Shown: piece by piece, positions 37,635 to 47,026 of the stretch
How the letters are laid out: every line of letters starts with the position of its first letter
Numbering within the stretch: the stretch's first letter is position 1
Assembly: GCA_014879575.1 (NCBI GenBank)
Contig: JACSRU010000115.1
Coordinates: 62,001-126,000 of the forward strand
Reading direction: 5' to 3'
DNA from: Chthoniobacterales bacterium
GTDB lineage: Bacteria > Verrucomicrobiota > Verrucomicrobiia > Chthoniobacterales > Terrimicrobiaceae
Length of the DNA: 64,000 nucleotides
Made by a program: the position numbers and the translations under genes
The notes under the pieces: generated by a model
Told to the model about the DNA's origin: nothing
Databases searched by the model: none
What the model saw: the letters and a program-made list of their open reading frames with translations, nothing else

Positions 37635-37804
37635 GACTTGAAAAACTGGAACTGTTCACTATGAACGGTCCCGGGCGGGGTGCAAGAAGGATTCCAGATT
37701 ATTTCACGAGTGCGAAGGAGGAAGCCCCCCTATCAGGAAATTTGGCCTGCCTGGGGACTTTCCCTCTCCCCGGGCCAATTCCACAAGGCTGCCGGGCACC
37801 AACC

Positions 37805-38839
37805 CTACGAGCGACAGGGTCCAAGGCCCCGCCGGAGAAGATTCTCAAGGGCGTCCAGCCACCGGGGATGTTCGTTCAGGCAGGGGATGAGGTCGAATTC
37901 CCGTCCACCGGCCTCCAGGAAGATGTCGCGTCCGCGCATGGCAATTTCTTCGAGGGTTTCGAGGCAGTCGGCGACGAAGGCCGGGCAGATCACGAGCAAC
38001 TTTTTCACGCCGGTTTCCGCGAGGCGGGTGATTTCCAAATCGGTATAGGGCTTCAGCCAGGGATCCCGACCGAGGCGGGACTGGAAGGCGACCGAATACT
38101 TTTGCGGAGGCAGTCCGGTTGCTTCGACAAAGGCGCGGACTGTCGCAAAGCATTGGGCGCGGTAACAGGTGGCGTGTGCGGGCGATGCGGTTTCGCAGCA
38201 GTTGGGTGTCGCCAGACAATGGGTGCCACTGGGATCTGCTTTGCGCAGATGGCGCTCGGGCAGGCCATGAAAACTGAACAGCAGATGGTCATAGTCGGCG
38301 GCAAGATGATCCGCTGCGCTGGCGGCCAGCGCCGCGATATAGTCCGGATCCGCAGGATAGGGCTCCGCGTTGGTCAGCTTCATGCCGGGAGCCCGTTGGG
38401 ACGCGACTTCTTTTGCCCGGACCACGGCCGTCTCAAAGCTGGACATGGCATAGTGCGGAAAGAGCGGGAGGACAAAGAGGTCGGTGACCCCCTCATCCCG
38501 CAGGCGCCCGATCGCGGAGGCGAGGGAGGGGTTCTGGTAGCGCATGGCCAGTTCGACCACGACGTTCTCTCCAAAACGACGCTGCATTTCACGCTGCACG
38601 TTGCGGCTTGTGACCACGAGGGGCGAGCCTTCGTTCGTCCAAATTTTTTCGTAGGCTTCGGCGGATTGTGCCGAGCGGGCGGGAAGGATGGCGAGATGGA
38701 CCACCCACCAACGGATCAGCCACGGGGAGTCGAGCACGCGCGGATCCATGAGAAACTCGCGGAGATACTTCCGCACATCGCCCACGGAGGTGGAATCCGG
38801 TGATCCAAGGTTTACCAACAACACGCCCTGCTTGCTCAT
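37805..38839 (-). CDS. hemH: Ferrochelatase
   Basis: Inserts Fe2+ into protoporphyrin IX, last step of the protoporphyrin route. The 344-residue protein has LLVNLGSPDSTSVGDVRKYLREFL at the start, LLFSFHGLPERHL (with the metal-binding His) and AFQSRLGRDPWLKPYTD. It overlaps hemY by 4 bp. Last gene of the hemE-hemN-hemY-hemH operon. Confidence 0.96.
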   Translation of the reverse strand: MSKQGVLLVNLGSPDSTSVGDVRKYLREFLMDPRVLDSPWLIRWWVVHLAILPARSAQSAEAYEKIWTNEGSPLVVTSRNVQREMQRRFGENVVVELAMRYQNPSLASAIGRLRDEGVTDLFVLPLFPHYAMSSFETAVVRAKEVASQRAPGMKLTNAEPYPADPDYIAALAASAADHLAADYDHLLFSFHGLPERHLRKADPSGTHCLATPNCCETASPAHATCYRAQCFATVRAFVEATGLPPQKYSVAFQSRLGRDPWLKPYTDLEITRLAETGVKKLLVICPAFVADCLETLEEIAMRGRDIFLEAGGREFDLIPCLNEHPRWLDALENLLRRGLGPCRS

Positions 38840-40233
38840 GCGGGGGCAGACTGACCGGATGCGGAGGCTTTTTCAATCCGTTCCGCGACCTGGCAGCCGG
38901 AAATTATCGAGTCGCCGAGCGAGATCCCGTCGCGGTAGTGGCCCGCAAAGTAGAGACCGGGAGCTTCCGCCTCGGTGGCGTCCAGAAGCTTTCGGTAGCG
39001 GCCATAGCCAAGGTTGTATTGCGGGATGGCCCGCGCATAGAGCGCGCAATGCTGGAAGGTCGGGCGTCCGTTCACGCCGAACAACTTTTTCAAATCCCGA
39101 AGTGTGACTTCCACCAATTCCGGCTCGGGCAGTGCCGCCAGTTCCGGGTGGCGCTCCCCGCCGACATAGCTCGTGAGCGTGAGATGGCCGGCTGGCGCAC
39201 GGTTTGGAAACAGGGAGGAGGAAAAGATCGTGCCGAGAATGCTGAAGCCCTCGACTTTCGGGATCAACGCCCCGAATCCCTGACAGGGATGCCGCACATC
39301 CTCACGCCGGAAACCAAGCACCACACTCGCCACCGGTGGATGCCGCACTCCGGAAAATGACGACAGATCCAGCAGCCTTCCCGACGACCCGATCGGCAAT
39401 CCGGCGAGTTGATGGGCGGTGCCCGCGTAAACAACGACGTCGTGTCTGGCCGAAAAATCCCCGTCGGGATGGCTGAGGGCGAGCGTCCATCCCCCGCCAT
39501 CCCTCGTGAGCCGTTTGACAGAGGTGCGCCGCTTGACCGCGTCCCCCAGTTGTTCCCCCAAGGCATCGGGAAGCGTCTGCAACCCCTCGTCGAACGAAAA
39601 TTTCGGCGCGCGGTCCTTGGCGACTTCCCGACGTTTCCTCCGCTCCCGGGCTCCGAGAATCTGACCTTTGACAAGCGAGCCGTATCGGGCTTCCAGGGCG
39701 GCGAGCTTGGGAAACGCCTGCTGGAGCGACAGGTTGGCAGGATCGCCCGCATAGACGCCGGCCACCATGGCATCAATGGCATGGTCGAGGAATTCCTGGC
39801 CCAACCGCCGCCGGACAAACGCCGCAATGCTCTCCTCGGCGCCATCCCGCCGGGGCGGCACAAAGGGTTCGCGCAGCACGGCCAGCTTGGCGCGAAACGT
39901 GAAAAGTTCGGTCGTGAAAAATTCCAGCGGCGATCCGGGCATTGCCATGGGCCGCCCGTAGCGGACCACGTAGCGCGCGCCGGCCTCCGGCGCGGGAAAG
40001 ATCCGGCGGGATTCGAGTCCCGCATCGCGGACAAGTTGAGTGATTTTTGGCGAGGTCTCAAGGATCGTGTTTGGCCCGAACTCCGCAAGGTAGCCGTCCT
40101 TGCGCAGCGATTGGATCACGCCGCCGATCCGGGGGCTCGCCTCGTAGAGCGTCACGGGAAATCCCGCCCGCCGGAGTCTGAACGCTGCGGTCAATCCCGT
40201 GATGCCCGCTCCGATGATTGCGACGGATTGCAT
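38836..40233 (-). CDS. hemY: Protoporphyrinogen oxidase, FAD type (HemY family)
   Basis: A 465-residue FAD-dependent oxidase of the HemG/HemY (PPOX) family. It has the dinucleotide-binding start VAIIGAGITGLTAAFRL followed by TLYEASPRIGGVIQS, and a C-terminal GLYFAGHYRDGISLGDSIISG. It acts between hemN and hemH products. The start overlaps the hemN stop by one base and the end overlaps hemH by 4 bp. Confidence 0.94.
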   Translation of the reverse strand: MQSVAIIGAGITGLTAAFRLRRAGFPVTLYEASPRIGGVIQSLRKDGYLAEFGPNTILETSPKITQLVRDAGLESRRIFPAPEAGARYVVRYGRPMAMPGSPLEFFTTELFTFRAKLAVLREPFVPPRRDGAEESIAAFVRRRLGQEFLDHAIDAMVAGVYAGDPANLSLQQAFPKLAALEARYGSLVKGQILGARERRKRREVAKDRAPKFSFDEGLQTLPDALGEQLGDAVKRRTSVKRLTRDGGGWTLALSHPDGDFSARHDVVVYAGTAHQLAGLPIGSSGRLLDLSSFSGVRHPPVASVVLGFRREDVRHPCQGFGALIPKVEGFSILGTIFSSSLFPNRAPAGHLTLTSYVGGERHPELAALPEPELVEVTLRDLKKLFGVNGRPTFQHCALYARAIPQYNLGYGRYRKLLDATEAEAPGLYFAGHYRDGISLGDSIISGCQVAERIEKASASGQSAPA

Positions 40234-41609
40234 CAGACGGTCTTCGAGTGCTGTTTTTCGCCGACGGGAGCAAGCAGGTTGTCAAAACACATCGCGATAT
40301 TCCGGATGAAGAGCCGTCCGCTGTCGGTGACGACAAGGCCGCCCGGCGCGCGCCGCACGAGCCCGTCGGCCTGAAAGGGCTCGAGGGCCTCCAGTTCCTT
40401 CGCGAAGTGGCCCGCGAAATCCAAGCCCAGCTCCCGCGACAATTCTGTAAAATCGAGGGACAGATCGCACAGGATGCGACGAATCGTTTCGCGCCGGATC
40501 TTGTCCTCTCCCGTGACGAAACACCCGCGCTGCCACGGCGGCTTCCCGGCCTCCACCGCTTCCCGATACTTTGGGAGGTCTTTTTCATTTTGCCAGTAGG
40601 CGTCGGGGATTTGGGAAATGGCGGACATGCCGAAGGAATAGATGTCCGAACCCGAACAGGTGCTGTAGCCCTGAAAATTTCTTTGGAGCTGTTTGTTGCT
40701 CTGGGCGAGCGCGAGCTCGTCGTCCGGACGCGCAAAATGGTCCATCCCGATATAGACATACCTCCCGTTGGCCGTGAGTTTTTCGATGACCATCTTGAGC
40801 AGTTGGAGCTTGGTTTCCGGAGCGGGCAGGATTTTCGCCTCAAGGATTTTTTGGGCGGGCTTGATCCACGGCACATGCGCGTAGCTGAACACGGCCAGAC
40901 GGTCCGGCTGCATGTCCAGAACCACGTCCAGTGTTTCGCGGAAAGTTTCCGGGGTCTGGTGCGGAAGTCCGTAAATGAGGTCGAGATTGATCGAGCGGAA
41001 GCCGAGTTCGCGCATCCAATCCAGTGCCTGCTGCGTCATTTCCCGGGGTTGAATCCGATGGATCGCCTCCTGCACCCGGGGGTGAAAATCCTGCACACCC
41101 ATCGAGGCCCGATTGAATCCGACCTCGCGAAGCGCCACCAGGTGGTCGCGTGTGAGGCGGCGGGGATCAACCTCCACGCTCGCCTCGATATCCGGGGAGA
41201 AATCCAGGTGCCGACGGAGAATCCCGCCGAGTCTCCGGATTTCGTCCGGACGCAAAAATGTGGGCGAGCCTCCGCCGAAGTGGAGCTGCACAACCTTGCG
41301 CGCGGGATTCAACCGGGATGTCATGCCCGCGATTTCCCGCTCGAGAAAACCGATGTAATCCGTCCCTTGGGCATGGTTCCGTGTGATCACGGTCGTGCAG
41401 CCGCAAAACCAGCAAAGCGTTTCGCAGAACGGAATATGAACGTAAATCGAGAGGTCGCGGGCGCTGCGATTGTTCGCCTCGATGCGCGCCTCAAGTTCTT
41501 CCCGGGAAAAATCCTCCGTGAATTTCGTGGTCGGCGGATAGCTTGTATAGCGCGGACCGGCGACGTTGTATTTTTTCACCAACTCGAGATCGACGGATAG
41601 CGGGTTCAT
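40233..41609 (-). CDS. hemN: Oxygen-independent coproporphyrinogen III oxidase
   Basis: Radical-SAM enzyme decarboxylating coproporphyrinogen III without oxygen. The 458-residue protein starts MNPLSVDLELVKKYNVAGPRYTSYP, the HemN N-terminal signature, and has the cluster motif CETLCWFCGC. The longer frame upstream (to 41657) lies inside hemE. Overlap with hemE is 4 bp. Oxygen-independent HemN fits the anaerobic metabolism suggested by PFOR. Confidence 0.95.
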   Translation of the reverse strand: MNPLSVDLELVKKYNVAGPRYTSYPPTTKFTEDFSREELEARIEANNRSARDLSIYVHIPFCETLCWFCGCTTVITRNHAQGTDYIGFLEREIAGMTSRLNPARKVVQLHFGGGSPTFLRPDEIRRLGGILRRHLDFSPDIEASVEVDPRRLTRDHLVALREVGFNRASMGVQDFHPRVQEAIHRIQPREMTQQALDWMRELGFRSINLDLIYGLPHQTPETFRETLDVVLDMQPDRLAVFSYAHVPWIKPAQKILEAKILPAPETKLQLLKMVIEKLTANGRYVYIGMDHFARPDDELALAQSNKQLQRNFQGYSTCSGSDIYSFGMSAISQIPDAYWQNEKDLPKYREAVEAGKPPWQRGCFVTGEDKIRRETIRRILCDLSLDFTELSRELGLDFAGHFAKELEALEPFQADGLVRRAPGGLVVTDSGRLFIRNIAMCFDNLLAPVGEKQHSKTV

Positions 41610-42751
41610 GTTTGGAGGGAAAAATCCCGCACGGTATCCACCAGGGCCTGGAGGCATTCCAACTTGGCGGCGGGCGTCACTCCGTGCCCGAGGTTGAAGA
41701 CATGACCGGGAAGTCCTTTCATTTCGCGAAGAATCCGGGCGGTCTCGGCGGCCACAATTTCCGGGGTGGTGGTGAGCAAAAAAGGGTCGAGGTTTCCCTG
41801 GACACCGACAGCTGCGGGCAACTGACGGCGGACGGCCGCCAGGGGCTGCGTCCAGTCCACGCTCAGGACATTTGCGCCAGTGCTTGCGAGTTCCGGCAGT
41901 CGTGCGGATGCGCCCTTGGTAAAAACAATCACCGGGACCGCTCCCGCCAAGGCGGCAATGATTTCGCGCATCCAGCGTCCGGAGGCCGCCTCATACGCAT
42001 CGTCGGAGAGAAAATCCCCGTGGCTGTCAAAGATCTGCACCGCCTCGGCACCGGCGGCGATCTGCAGACGCAAAAAATCCACAAGGACCGCAACGAGCTT
42101 CTCCATCAACTCCCCGAACAGGAGCGGCTCGGAATAAAAAAGCTCCTTCGCGCGGTGCGCCTCGCCGAAGCTGGATCCATCGACCATGTAGCGGGCAAGT
42201 GTCCAGGGAGATCCGGCGAAGCCAAGCAAAGCCGTGCGCCCGCCCAGTTCCGGCTTGATGAGCGAAAGAGCGGCCGCGACGTATTGCAGCCGCTCGACGG
42301 CATTCCGCGCATCCAATCGCCGGATGTCTCCCGCCGATTTCACCGCAAATTCCATTTCAATGCCCCCGCCCTTTTCACGGAAGTGATACGCCTGGCCCAT
42401 CGCCTCGGGCACGACGAGGATGTCGCTAAACAAAACCGCCGCGTCAAAATCAAAACGCCGGATCGGCTGCAGCGTCGCCTCTGCGGCCAGTTCCGGCGTC
42501 CGCACAAGTTCGAGAAACGGATGCTTTTCCTTGAGTGCCCGGTATTCCGGCAACGCGCGGCCGGCCTGCCGCATCAGCCAGACCGGCGTGCGATCCACCG
42601 GAAGACACCGGCAGGCGGCCAAAAAACGTCCCCGGTTGTTCAGCGGTTCCGCTGCGAGACGCCCACTCGAAGCCGACGGCGAATCCGTCTTCACCGGATG
42701 AAAAATCTCCTCGGGAAATCGCGCGGGTGTTCGGTCATGGACAATTCCCAA
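41606..42751 (-). CDS. hemE: Uroporphyrinogen decarboxylase
   Basis: Converts uroporphyrinogen III to coproporphyrinogen III. The signature VDRTPVWLMRQAGRALPEYR and the later GGRTALLGFAGSPWTLARYMVDG are clear. The 381-residue frame from ATG 42751 is about 30 residues longer than usual; a GTG start at 42694 is possible. First gene of the heme operon. The 246-bp gap upstream contains only a short perfect hairpin. Confidence 0.93.
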   Translation of the reverse strand: MGIVHDRTPARFPEEIFHPVKTDSPSASSGRLAAEPLNNRGRFLAACRCLPVDRTPVWLMRQAGRALPEYRALKEKHPFLELVRTPELAAEATLQPIRRFDFDAAVLFSDILVVPEAMGQAYHFREKGGGIEMEFAVKSAGDIRRLDARNAVERLQYVAAALSLIKPELGGRTALLGFAGSPWTLARYMVDGSSFGEAHRAKELFYSEPLLFGELMEKLVAVLVDFLRLQIAAGAEAVQIFDSHGDFLSDDAYEAASGRWMREIIAALAGAVPVIVFTKGASARLPELASTGANVLSVDWTQPLAAVRRQLPAAVGVQGNLDPFLLTTTPEIVAAETARILREMKGLPGHVFNLGHGVTPAAKLECLQALVDTVRDFSLQT

Positions 42752-42885
42752 GCCAAGGCGAAAAAACTGACCGCGTAAACCCCAAACCGCGAATTTTCCC
42801 CGCCGTCACCCCGTGCGCCTCCGCAACAGACGGCTCGCAAAGTGTGGTTCTTCCCCATCCCCACTCCCCTCCGACCAGACAGGAT

Positions 42886-42903
42886 ATGCCTCACGCGAGG
42901 CAT
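42886..42903. other. Perfect hairpin in the hemE upstream gap
   Basis: ATGCCTC, loop ACGC, GAGGCAT, followed by TTTC on the plus strand. It has the look of an intrinsic terminator for plus-strand transcription, but no plus-strand gene lies upstream because hemE runs the other way. It could end a short unannotated transcript or be a regulatory site. The rest of 42752-42997 shows nothing recognisable. Confidence 0.4.
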
Positions 42904-42997
42904 TTTCTGTTGCGGCCAAATTCTTTGCGCTCCGCGTGCCGTGCGTTCGGATGGGACTTGAGGAACGGCGGTTTTTTCGGCAGGCTTTCGCCTATTC

Positions 42998-44179
42998 ATG
43001 GGCAAGCGGGTTCTTATTCTTTCGGCTTCGGTCGGTTCCGGCCACGTTAAGGCAGCCGATGCGCTTGCCCGGGTGATGAAGGGCCGTCCGGATGTCGATG
43101 AGGTGCTCTCCGATGATTCGCTGGACCACACGAACGTGCTCCACAAGCAACTCTATTCCACGCTCTACTCAAAACTCTCTTCGATGCTGCCGGAATTTTT
43201 GGGCTGGTGGTATGAATCGAGCGACGACCCCTGGGTCTCGGACAAGGGACGTCTGGCTCTCGACATTCCGCAGGCCCTTCCGCTGATGAATCTGGTCCGG
43301 GAGTTTCGTCCGGACATCATTCTCTGCACGCACTTCATGCCGGCCGGAGTTCTCTCCTGGCTGATTGGAAATGGAAAACTGGATGCGCGCCTGGGGATCG
43401 TCGTTACGGACTTCCACTTCCATGCGTTTTGGATCACGCGGGCCTTCGACTGGTATTTCGTGGCGCAGGAGGAGGACAAGATCCACATGGAGGCGCTCGG
43501 ACTTCCGGGGGACCACATCGAGGTGACGGGAATCCCTGTCGAGCCGGAATTCGAGAAACCGGTGGACGCGGCATCCGTGCTCACGCGGCATGGCCTGCGG
43601 CCCGGACGTCCGACTCTCCTTGTTGCGGGCGGCGCACTGGGTCTGAGTCCGGCCACAGCCGTCGTGAGGCGCCTCCTCCAGCTCGACAGCGATTTCCAAG
43701 CTCTGATTGTCTGCGGAAAGAACGCCGAACTCCATGAGGAGGTGAGCCAGTTGGTGCGCGAGCGGCCCGGGGATTTCCGGGTTTTCGGCTATACCACGGA
43801 AATGCCGGATCTTATGGCCGCGTCCACAATCCTCCTCAGCAAGCCCGGCGGCATGACAACGGCCGAGGCTCTCGCGCGCGGACTGCCGATGGTAATCCTC
43901 GACCCAATCGGCGGACAGGAGGAACGAAATTCCGATGTGCTTCTCGAGCTCGGCGCCGCTGTCAAATGCACCGAGGTGACACTCGTTGGCCACAAGCTGA
44001 AAAAGCTTCTCGAGAACCCGGCACGGATCCGCGCCATGTCGGAAAACGCCCGGGCGCTTGGTCGTCCGTCCGCCGCCCGAGACATTGCCGACATTGTCCT
44101 CAAGACGCCCGGGCGCCCGCCGGTCAAAATCTCCAAACGCCGGGAGAAGGCACTCCGCAAGCGCATCGCGGCCACATAG
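42998..44179 (+). CDS. GT28-type glycosyltransferase (MGDG synthase/UgtP-like)
   Basis: A 393-residue protein. The N-terminal domain has the MGDG-synthase-like start VLILSASVGSGHVKAADAL. The C-terminal donor-binding region has SKPGGMTTAEALARGLPMVI, the MurG/GT28 nucleotide-sugar loop, preceded by VFGYTTEMPDLMAAS. Relatives move glucose or galactose onto diacylglycerol, making glycolipids at the inner membrane. Acceptor here is not proven. It ends 24 bp before the GH1 gene, so a shared operon is likely. Confidence 0.88.
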   Translation: MGKRVLILSASVGSGHVKAADALARVMKGRPDVDEVLSDDSLDHTNVLHKQLYSTLYSKLSSMLPEFLGWWYESSDDPWVSDKGRLALDIPQALPLMNLVREFRPDIILCTHFMPAGVLSWLIGNGKLDARLGIVVTDFHFHAFWITRAFDWYFVAQEEDKIHMEALGLPGDHIEVTGIPVEPEFEKPVDAASVLTRHGLRPGRPTLLVAGGALGLSPATAVVRRLLQLDSDFQALIVCGKNAELHEEVSQLVRERPGDFRVFGYTTEMPDLMAASTILLSKPGGMTTAEALARGLPMVILDPIGGQEERNSDVLLELGAAVKCTEVTLVGHKLKKLLENPARIRAMSENARALGRPSAARDIADIVLKTPGRPPVKISKRREKALRKRIAAT

Positions 44180-44203
44180 CGGGTTCGCCCGTTGCCTCCC
44201 GCC

Positions 44204-45766
44204 ATGATCGTACCCGGCCCCTCTGGAACCGACAACCCTCCCCGCCTGTCCCCGGACTTTCTGGTCGGTGTCGCCACGGCGGGCTACCAGTGCGAGGGCG
44301 GCTACAATGGCACTGGACAACCTCACAACAACTGGGCCAACCATGAGGCCTGTGGAAGGGTCGCCGTCACGGGAGTCGCGACCGATTTCTGGAATCGCTA
44401 CCGGGAGGATTATGCGCTCTGCCGCGACATCGGGCTCAATGCCTTTCGCCTGAGCATCGAGTGGACGCGCGTGCAGCCGTCGGATTCGGCGGAGGCCGTC
44501 ACGACGCCGCCGGACTTCGATCAGGCAGCCATTGATGCTTACGCGGAGCGCATTGCGGCCTGCAGGCTCGCCGGCATGGAGCCGGTCGTCACGCTCCATC
44601 ACTTCACGCATCCGGCCTGGTTGGGGTGCGACGCCTGGCTCGAAGACACAACCCCGGCCCTCTTCGAAAAGTTTGTTGTCACGACCCTGGCCCGCCTGAA
44701 CGACCAGCTCTGCGAGCGGTTCGCTCAGGCTCCGATTCACTGGTATGTGACGCTCAACGAACCGAACATGCTCGTCTTGAACACCTACCTGAACCGCCAT
44801 TTCCCCGGTGGGTCCGAGGGGGGAATCCAGGTCGGGCTCCGGGCGTATAACCGTCTGCTGGCGGCGCATGTTCGCGCTTACAATGCCATCCACGACCTCC
44901 ATGAGTCGCGGGGCTGGCCCTCGCCGCGTGTGACCATGAACACGTTTTGCAGCGATGTTTACTGGTCGGAGCAAATGCTCCTCGATCTTTTGTGTTTTCG
45001 CGAGCATCGGATTTCGCCGTCCGCGTTACGGGAGCATTTGGGCGGGCGCGCCAATGCCTTGGCGGACGCGCTGCGCGACGCGCATCTTCCGGTGCGCGCT
45101 GATCCGCTGACCTGGGCTGGTCAGGCCCTTCAGGTGACGGCCAACTTCCTCGTCCGCCGGGCCGCCACGGTCGAAGCGTTTGATTACTTTCTGGCGGAAG
45201 CCGGGCGTTCGAAGCGGGATGTGTTCCTCGATTACCTTGGCCTGGACTACTACGATCCTTTTCTCATCCACATTTTTCGGATTCCGTCATTCCGGGATCT
45301 GGAGTTTCCGCAGCGCAGCCTGCACGGACGCCTGATGGATGGACTTTCCAGCAAGTGGTGGGACTGGCACATTCTGCCGGAAGGACTCCACGCATTCTGC
45401 GCACACTACGCGCGCTCCTTTCCGGGAAAGGGAATTTTGATTGCGGAGAATGGCATGGCACTGCGGTTGACTGCGGGCAATCAGCCGGGGCCGCAGCGCA
45501 GGGATCGGATCACGCGCAGCGAATTTCTCTGTGCCCACTTTGACGAGATGCGCAGAATGCTGGACGCACAAATCCCCCTCCTGGGCTACCTCCACTGGTC
45601 GCTCACGGACAACTATGAATGGGGGTCATTCTCCCCGCGGTTCGGATTGTTCCAAATCGATTACGCGGCCGGCCTCCAGCGGCGGGCAGTGGATCACCTG
45701 GGCGACAATCCGTCGCTGACCTATGCGCGGCTCATCCGGAAACTCCGACAATCCGGAGGTAGTTGA
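44204..45766 (+). CDS. Glycoside hydrolase family 1 (beta-glucosidase type)
   Basis: A 520-residue TIM-barrel enzyme without signal peptide. The acid/base Glu186 lies in TLNEPN and the nucleophile Glu415 in ILIAENGMA, both GH1 signatures. PDFLVGVATAGYQCEGG near the start matches the family N-terminal pattern, although the usual sugar-contact Gln is Tyr-Gln-Cys here. ATG 44204 was chosen over a TTG at 44192. Likely hydrolyses beta-linked disaccharides in the cytoplasm; substrate unknown. Confidence 0.9.
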   Translation: MIVPGPSGTDNPPRLSPDFLVGVATAGYQCEGGYNGTGQPHNNWANHEACGRVAVTGVATDFWNRYREDYALCRDIGLNAFRLSIEWTRVQPSDSAEAVTTPPDFDQAAIDAYAERIAACRLAGMEPVVTLHHFTHPAWLGCDAWLEDTTPALFEKFVVTTLARLNDQLCERFAQAPIHWYVTLNEPNMLVLNTYLNRHFPGGSEGGIQVGLRAYNRLLAAHVRAYNAIHDLHESRGWPSPRVTMNTFCSDVYWSEQMLLDLLCFREHRISPSALREHLGGRANALADALRDAHLPVRADPLTWAGQALQVTANFLVRRAATVEAFDYFLAEAGRSKRDVFLDYLGLDYYDPFLIHIFRIPSFRDLEFPQRSLHGRLMDGLSSKWWDWHILPEGLHAFCAHYARSFPGKGILIAENGMALRLTAGNQPGPQRRDRITRSEFLCAHFDEMRRMLDAQIPLLGYLHWSLTDNYEWGSFSPRFGLFQIDYAAGLQRRAVDHLGDNPSLTYARLIRKLRQSGGS

Positions 45767-45843
45767 GGCATGGAAGCATGAAAAAATCCCCCCGGCATTC
45801 CTGAAGAAGCCTTGAGACAACGCGGCGCGGACAGGCCACCAAG

Positions 45844-46707
45844 TCAGGGCGGAGTCACGGCTTGGGGCGCGGGCTGAACCAGAGGGAGAAACTCAACCTG
45901 GGGCGTGGGTTGGGTCTGCGGCAGGAACTCGACCGGCGGCAGGGGCTCCGCCTGCAAGGGGGAGTCGGCTTGCGAGGGAGGTTCCGCTGGTGGCGCGGGT
46001 TGGGCCTGTGCCGGGGAACCTGGCGGGCGCAACTCGCTGGCCGTGCAGAGAACGTATCCGCGTTTGACCAGGGCATCGAATACCACTGGCATTTGCTTGG
46101 CGGATTTTTGAAAACTTTCATGAGCCAGAATCACGGAACCCGGCTTCACCCCATCGAGAATCACCCGCAGAAGTTTTGCCTGGCTCGGATTGCGCCAGTC
46201 GCCGGAATCCAATGTGGAATCCAGCACTTCGTATCCTTCCTTTTGAACCAGACCGCGCAGGGATTCGTCCAGCTCGCCGTTGGTCGCACGAAAATACCTG
46301 GGCTTTACGCCTGCCACGCGCACGATGGCTTCGTCGGCCGCCCGAATTTCCCGCGCGATGTCCGCCGGGCTCAGTTTTTTGAGGTTGGGCAACGAATACG
46401 TGTGGTTGGCGATCTCATGGCCTTCGGAAACAATCCGCCGCGCAAGTCCCGGATTGGATTCCAGGTTCTGCCCGCTCACAGCAAACGTCGCCTTCATGCC
46501 ATGTTTCTTCAGCGCATCCAGCAGGAGGGGCGTGACGTAGGGCGAGGGGCCGTCCTCAAAGACAAACGCGATGTGCCTGGACAACGCAGATGTCGGTGCC
46601 GGAGCCAGCCCGGGAGGCGACGAAACCTCGGCTTCGGGAATCTGCCCGAGTGCCAGCCGCCCCAGCAGGAGGAAACTCATCAAAACTCCATGCAGGCGAC
46701 TTTTCAT
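45844..46707 (-). CDS. Exported polysaccharide-deacetylase-like (NodB) protein with altered active site
   Basis: A 287-residue protein starting at ATG 46707 with a signal peptide (MKSRLHGVLMSFLLLGRLALG). NodB fold motifs are recognisable but changed. Motif 1 reads VFEDGP (Glu51-Asp52 in place of Asp-Asp). Motif 2 reads NHTYSL, with Leu106 where the second metal His is expected. Motif 3 is RYFRATNGE in place of RxPYG. Motif 5 has ILAHES. The last 60 residues are a Pro/Ala/Gln-rich repeat tail (PLPPVEFLPQ, TPQVEFLPLVQ). Activity may be lost or altered. It lies 13 bp past ybaB. Confidence 0.82.
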   Translation of the reverse strand: MKSRLHGVLMSFLLLGRLALGQIPEAEVSSPPGLAPAPTSALSRHIAFVFEDGPSPYVTPLLLDALKKHGMKATFAVSGQNLESNPGLARRIVSEGHEIANHTYSLPNLKKLSPADIAREIRAADEAIVRVAGVKPRYFRATNGELDESLRGLVQKEGYEVLDSTLDSGDWRNPSQAKLLRVILDGVKPGSVILAHESFQKSAKQMPVVFDALVKRGYVLCTASELRPPGSPAQAQPAPPAEPPSQADSPLQAEPLPPVEFLPQTQPTPQVEFLPLVQPAPQAVTPP

Positions 46708-46720
46708 TCCCGGAGGGACT

Positions 46721-47026
46721 TCAGAGGCCGGGGATCTTGAGCCCTCCCGTGAGGCGTCCCATCTCATTCCCCGCAAGTGCCTTGGCTTCTTCGAGAGCCT
46801 GTTTGACTCCGGAGAGAATGAGATCCTCGAGAAACTCCACATCCTGCGGATCCACGACCTGCGGGTCGATTTTTATCGAAACAATGTCCCCTGCCCCCGT
46901 GGCGGTGACTTTGATTTTCCCCCCGCCGGCGTTGACTTCGAGAGTGCGTGCGGCGAGTTCATCCTGGACCTGCGCCATGCGTTCCTGCATGCGCTGGGCT
47001 TCCTTCATCATTTTGGCAATATTCAT
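46721..47026 (-). CDS. YbaB/EbfC nucleoid-associated protein
   Basis: A 101-residue small DNA-binding protein: MNIAKMMKEAQRMQERMAQVQDEL start, VNAGGGKIKVTATG core and GRLTGGLKIPGL end are typical. It overlaps the dnaX stop by 4 bp; dnaX-ybaB order is highly conserved. The usual third partner recR is not next to it here. Confidence 0.94.
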   Translation of the reverse strand: MNIAKMMKEAQRMQERMAQVQDELAARTLEVNAGGGKIKVTATGAGDIVSIKIDPQVVDPQDVEFLEDLILSGVKQALEEAKALAGNEMGRLTGGLKIPGL

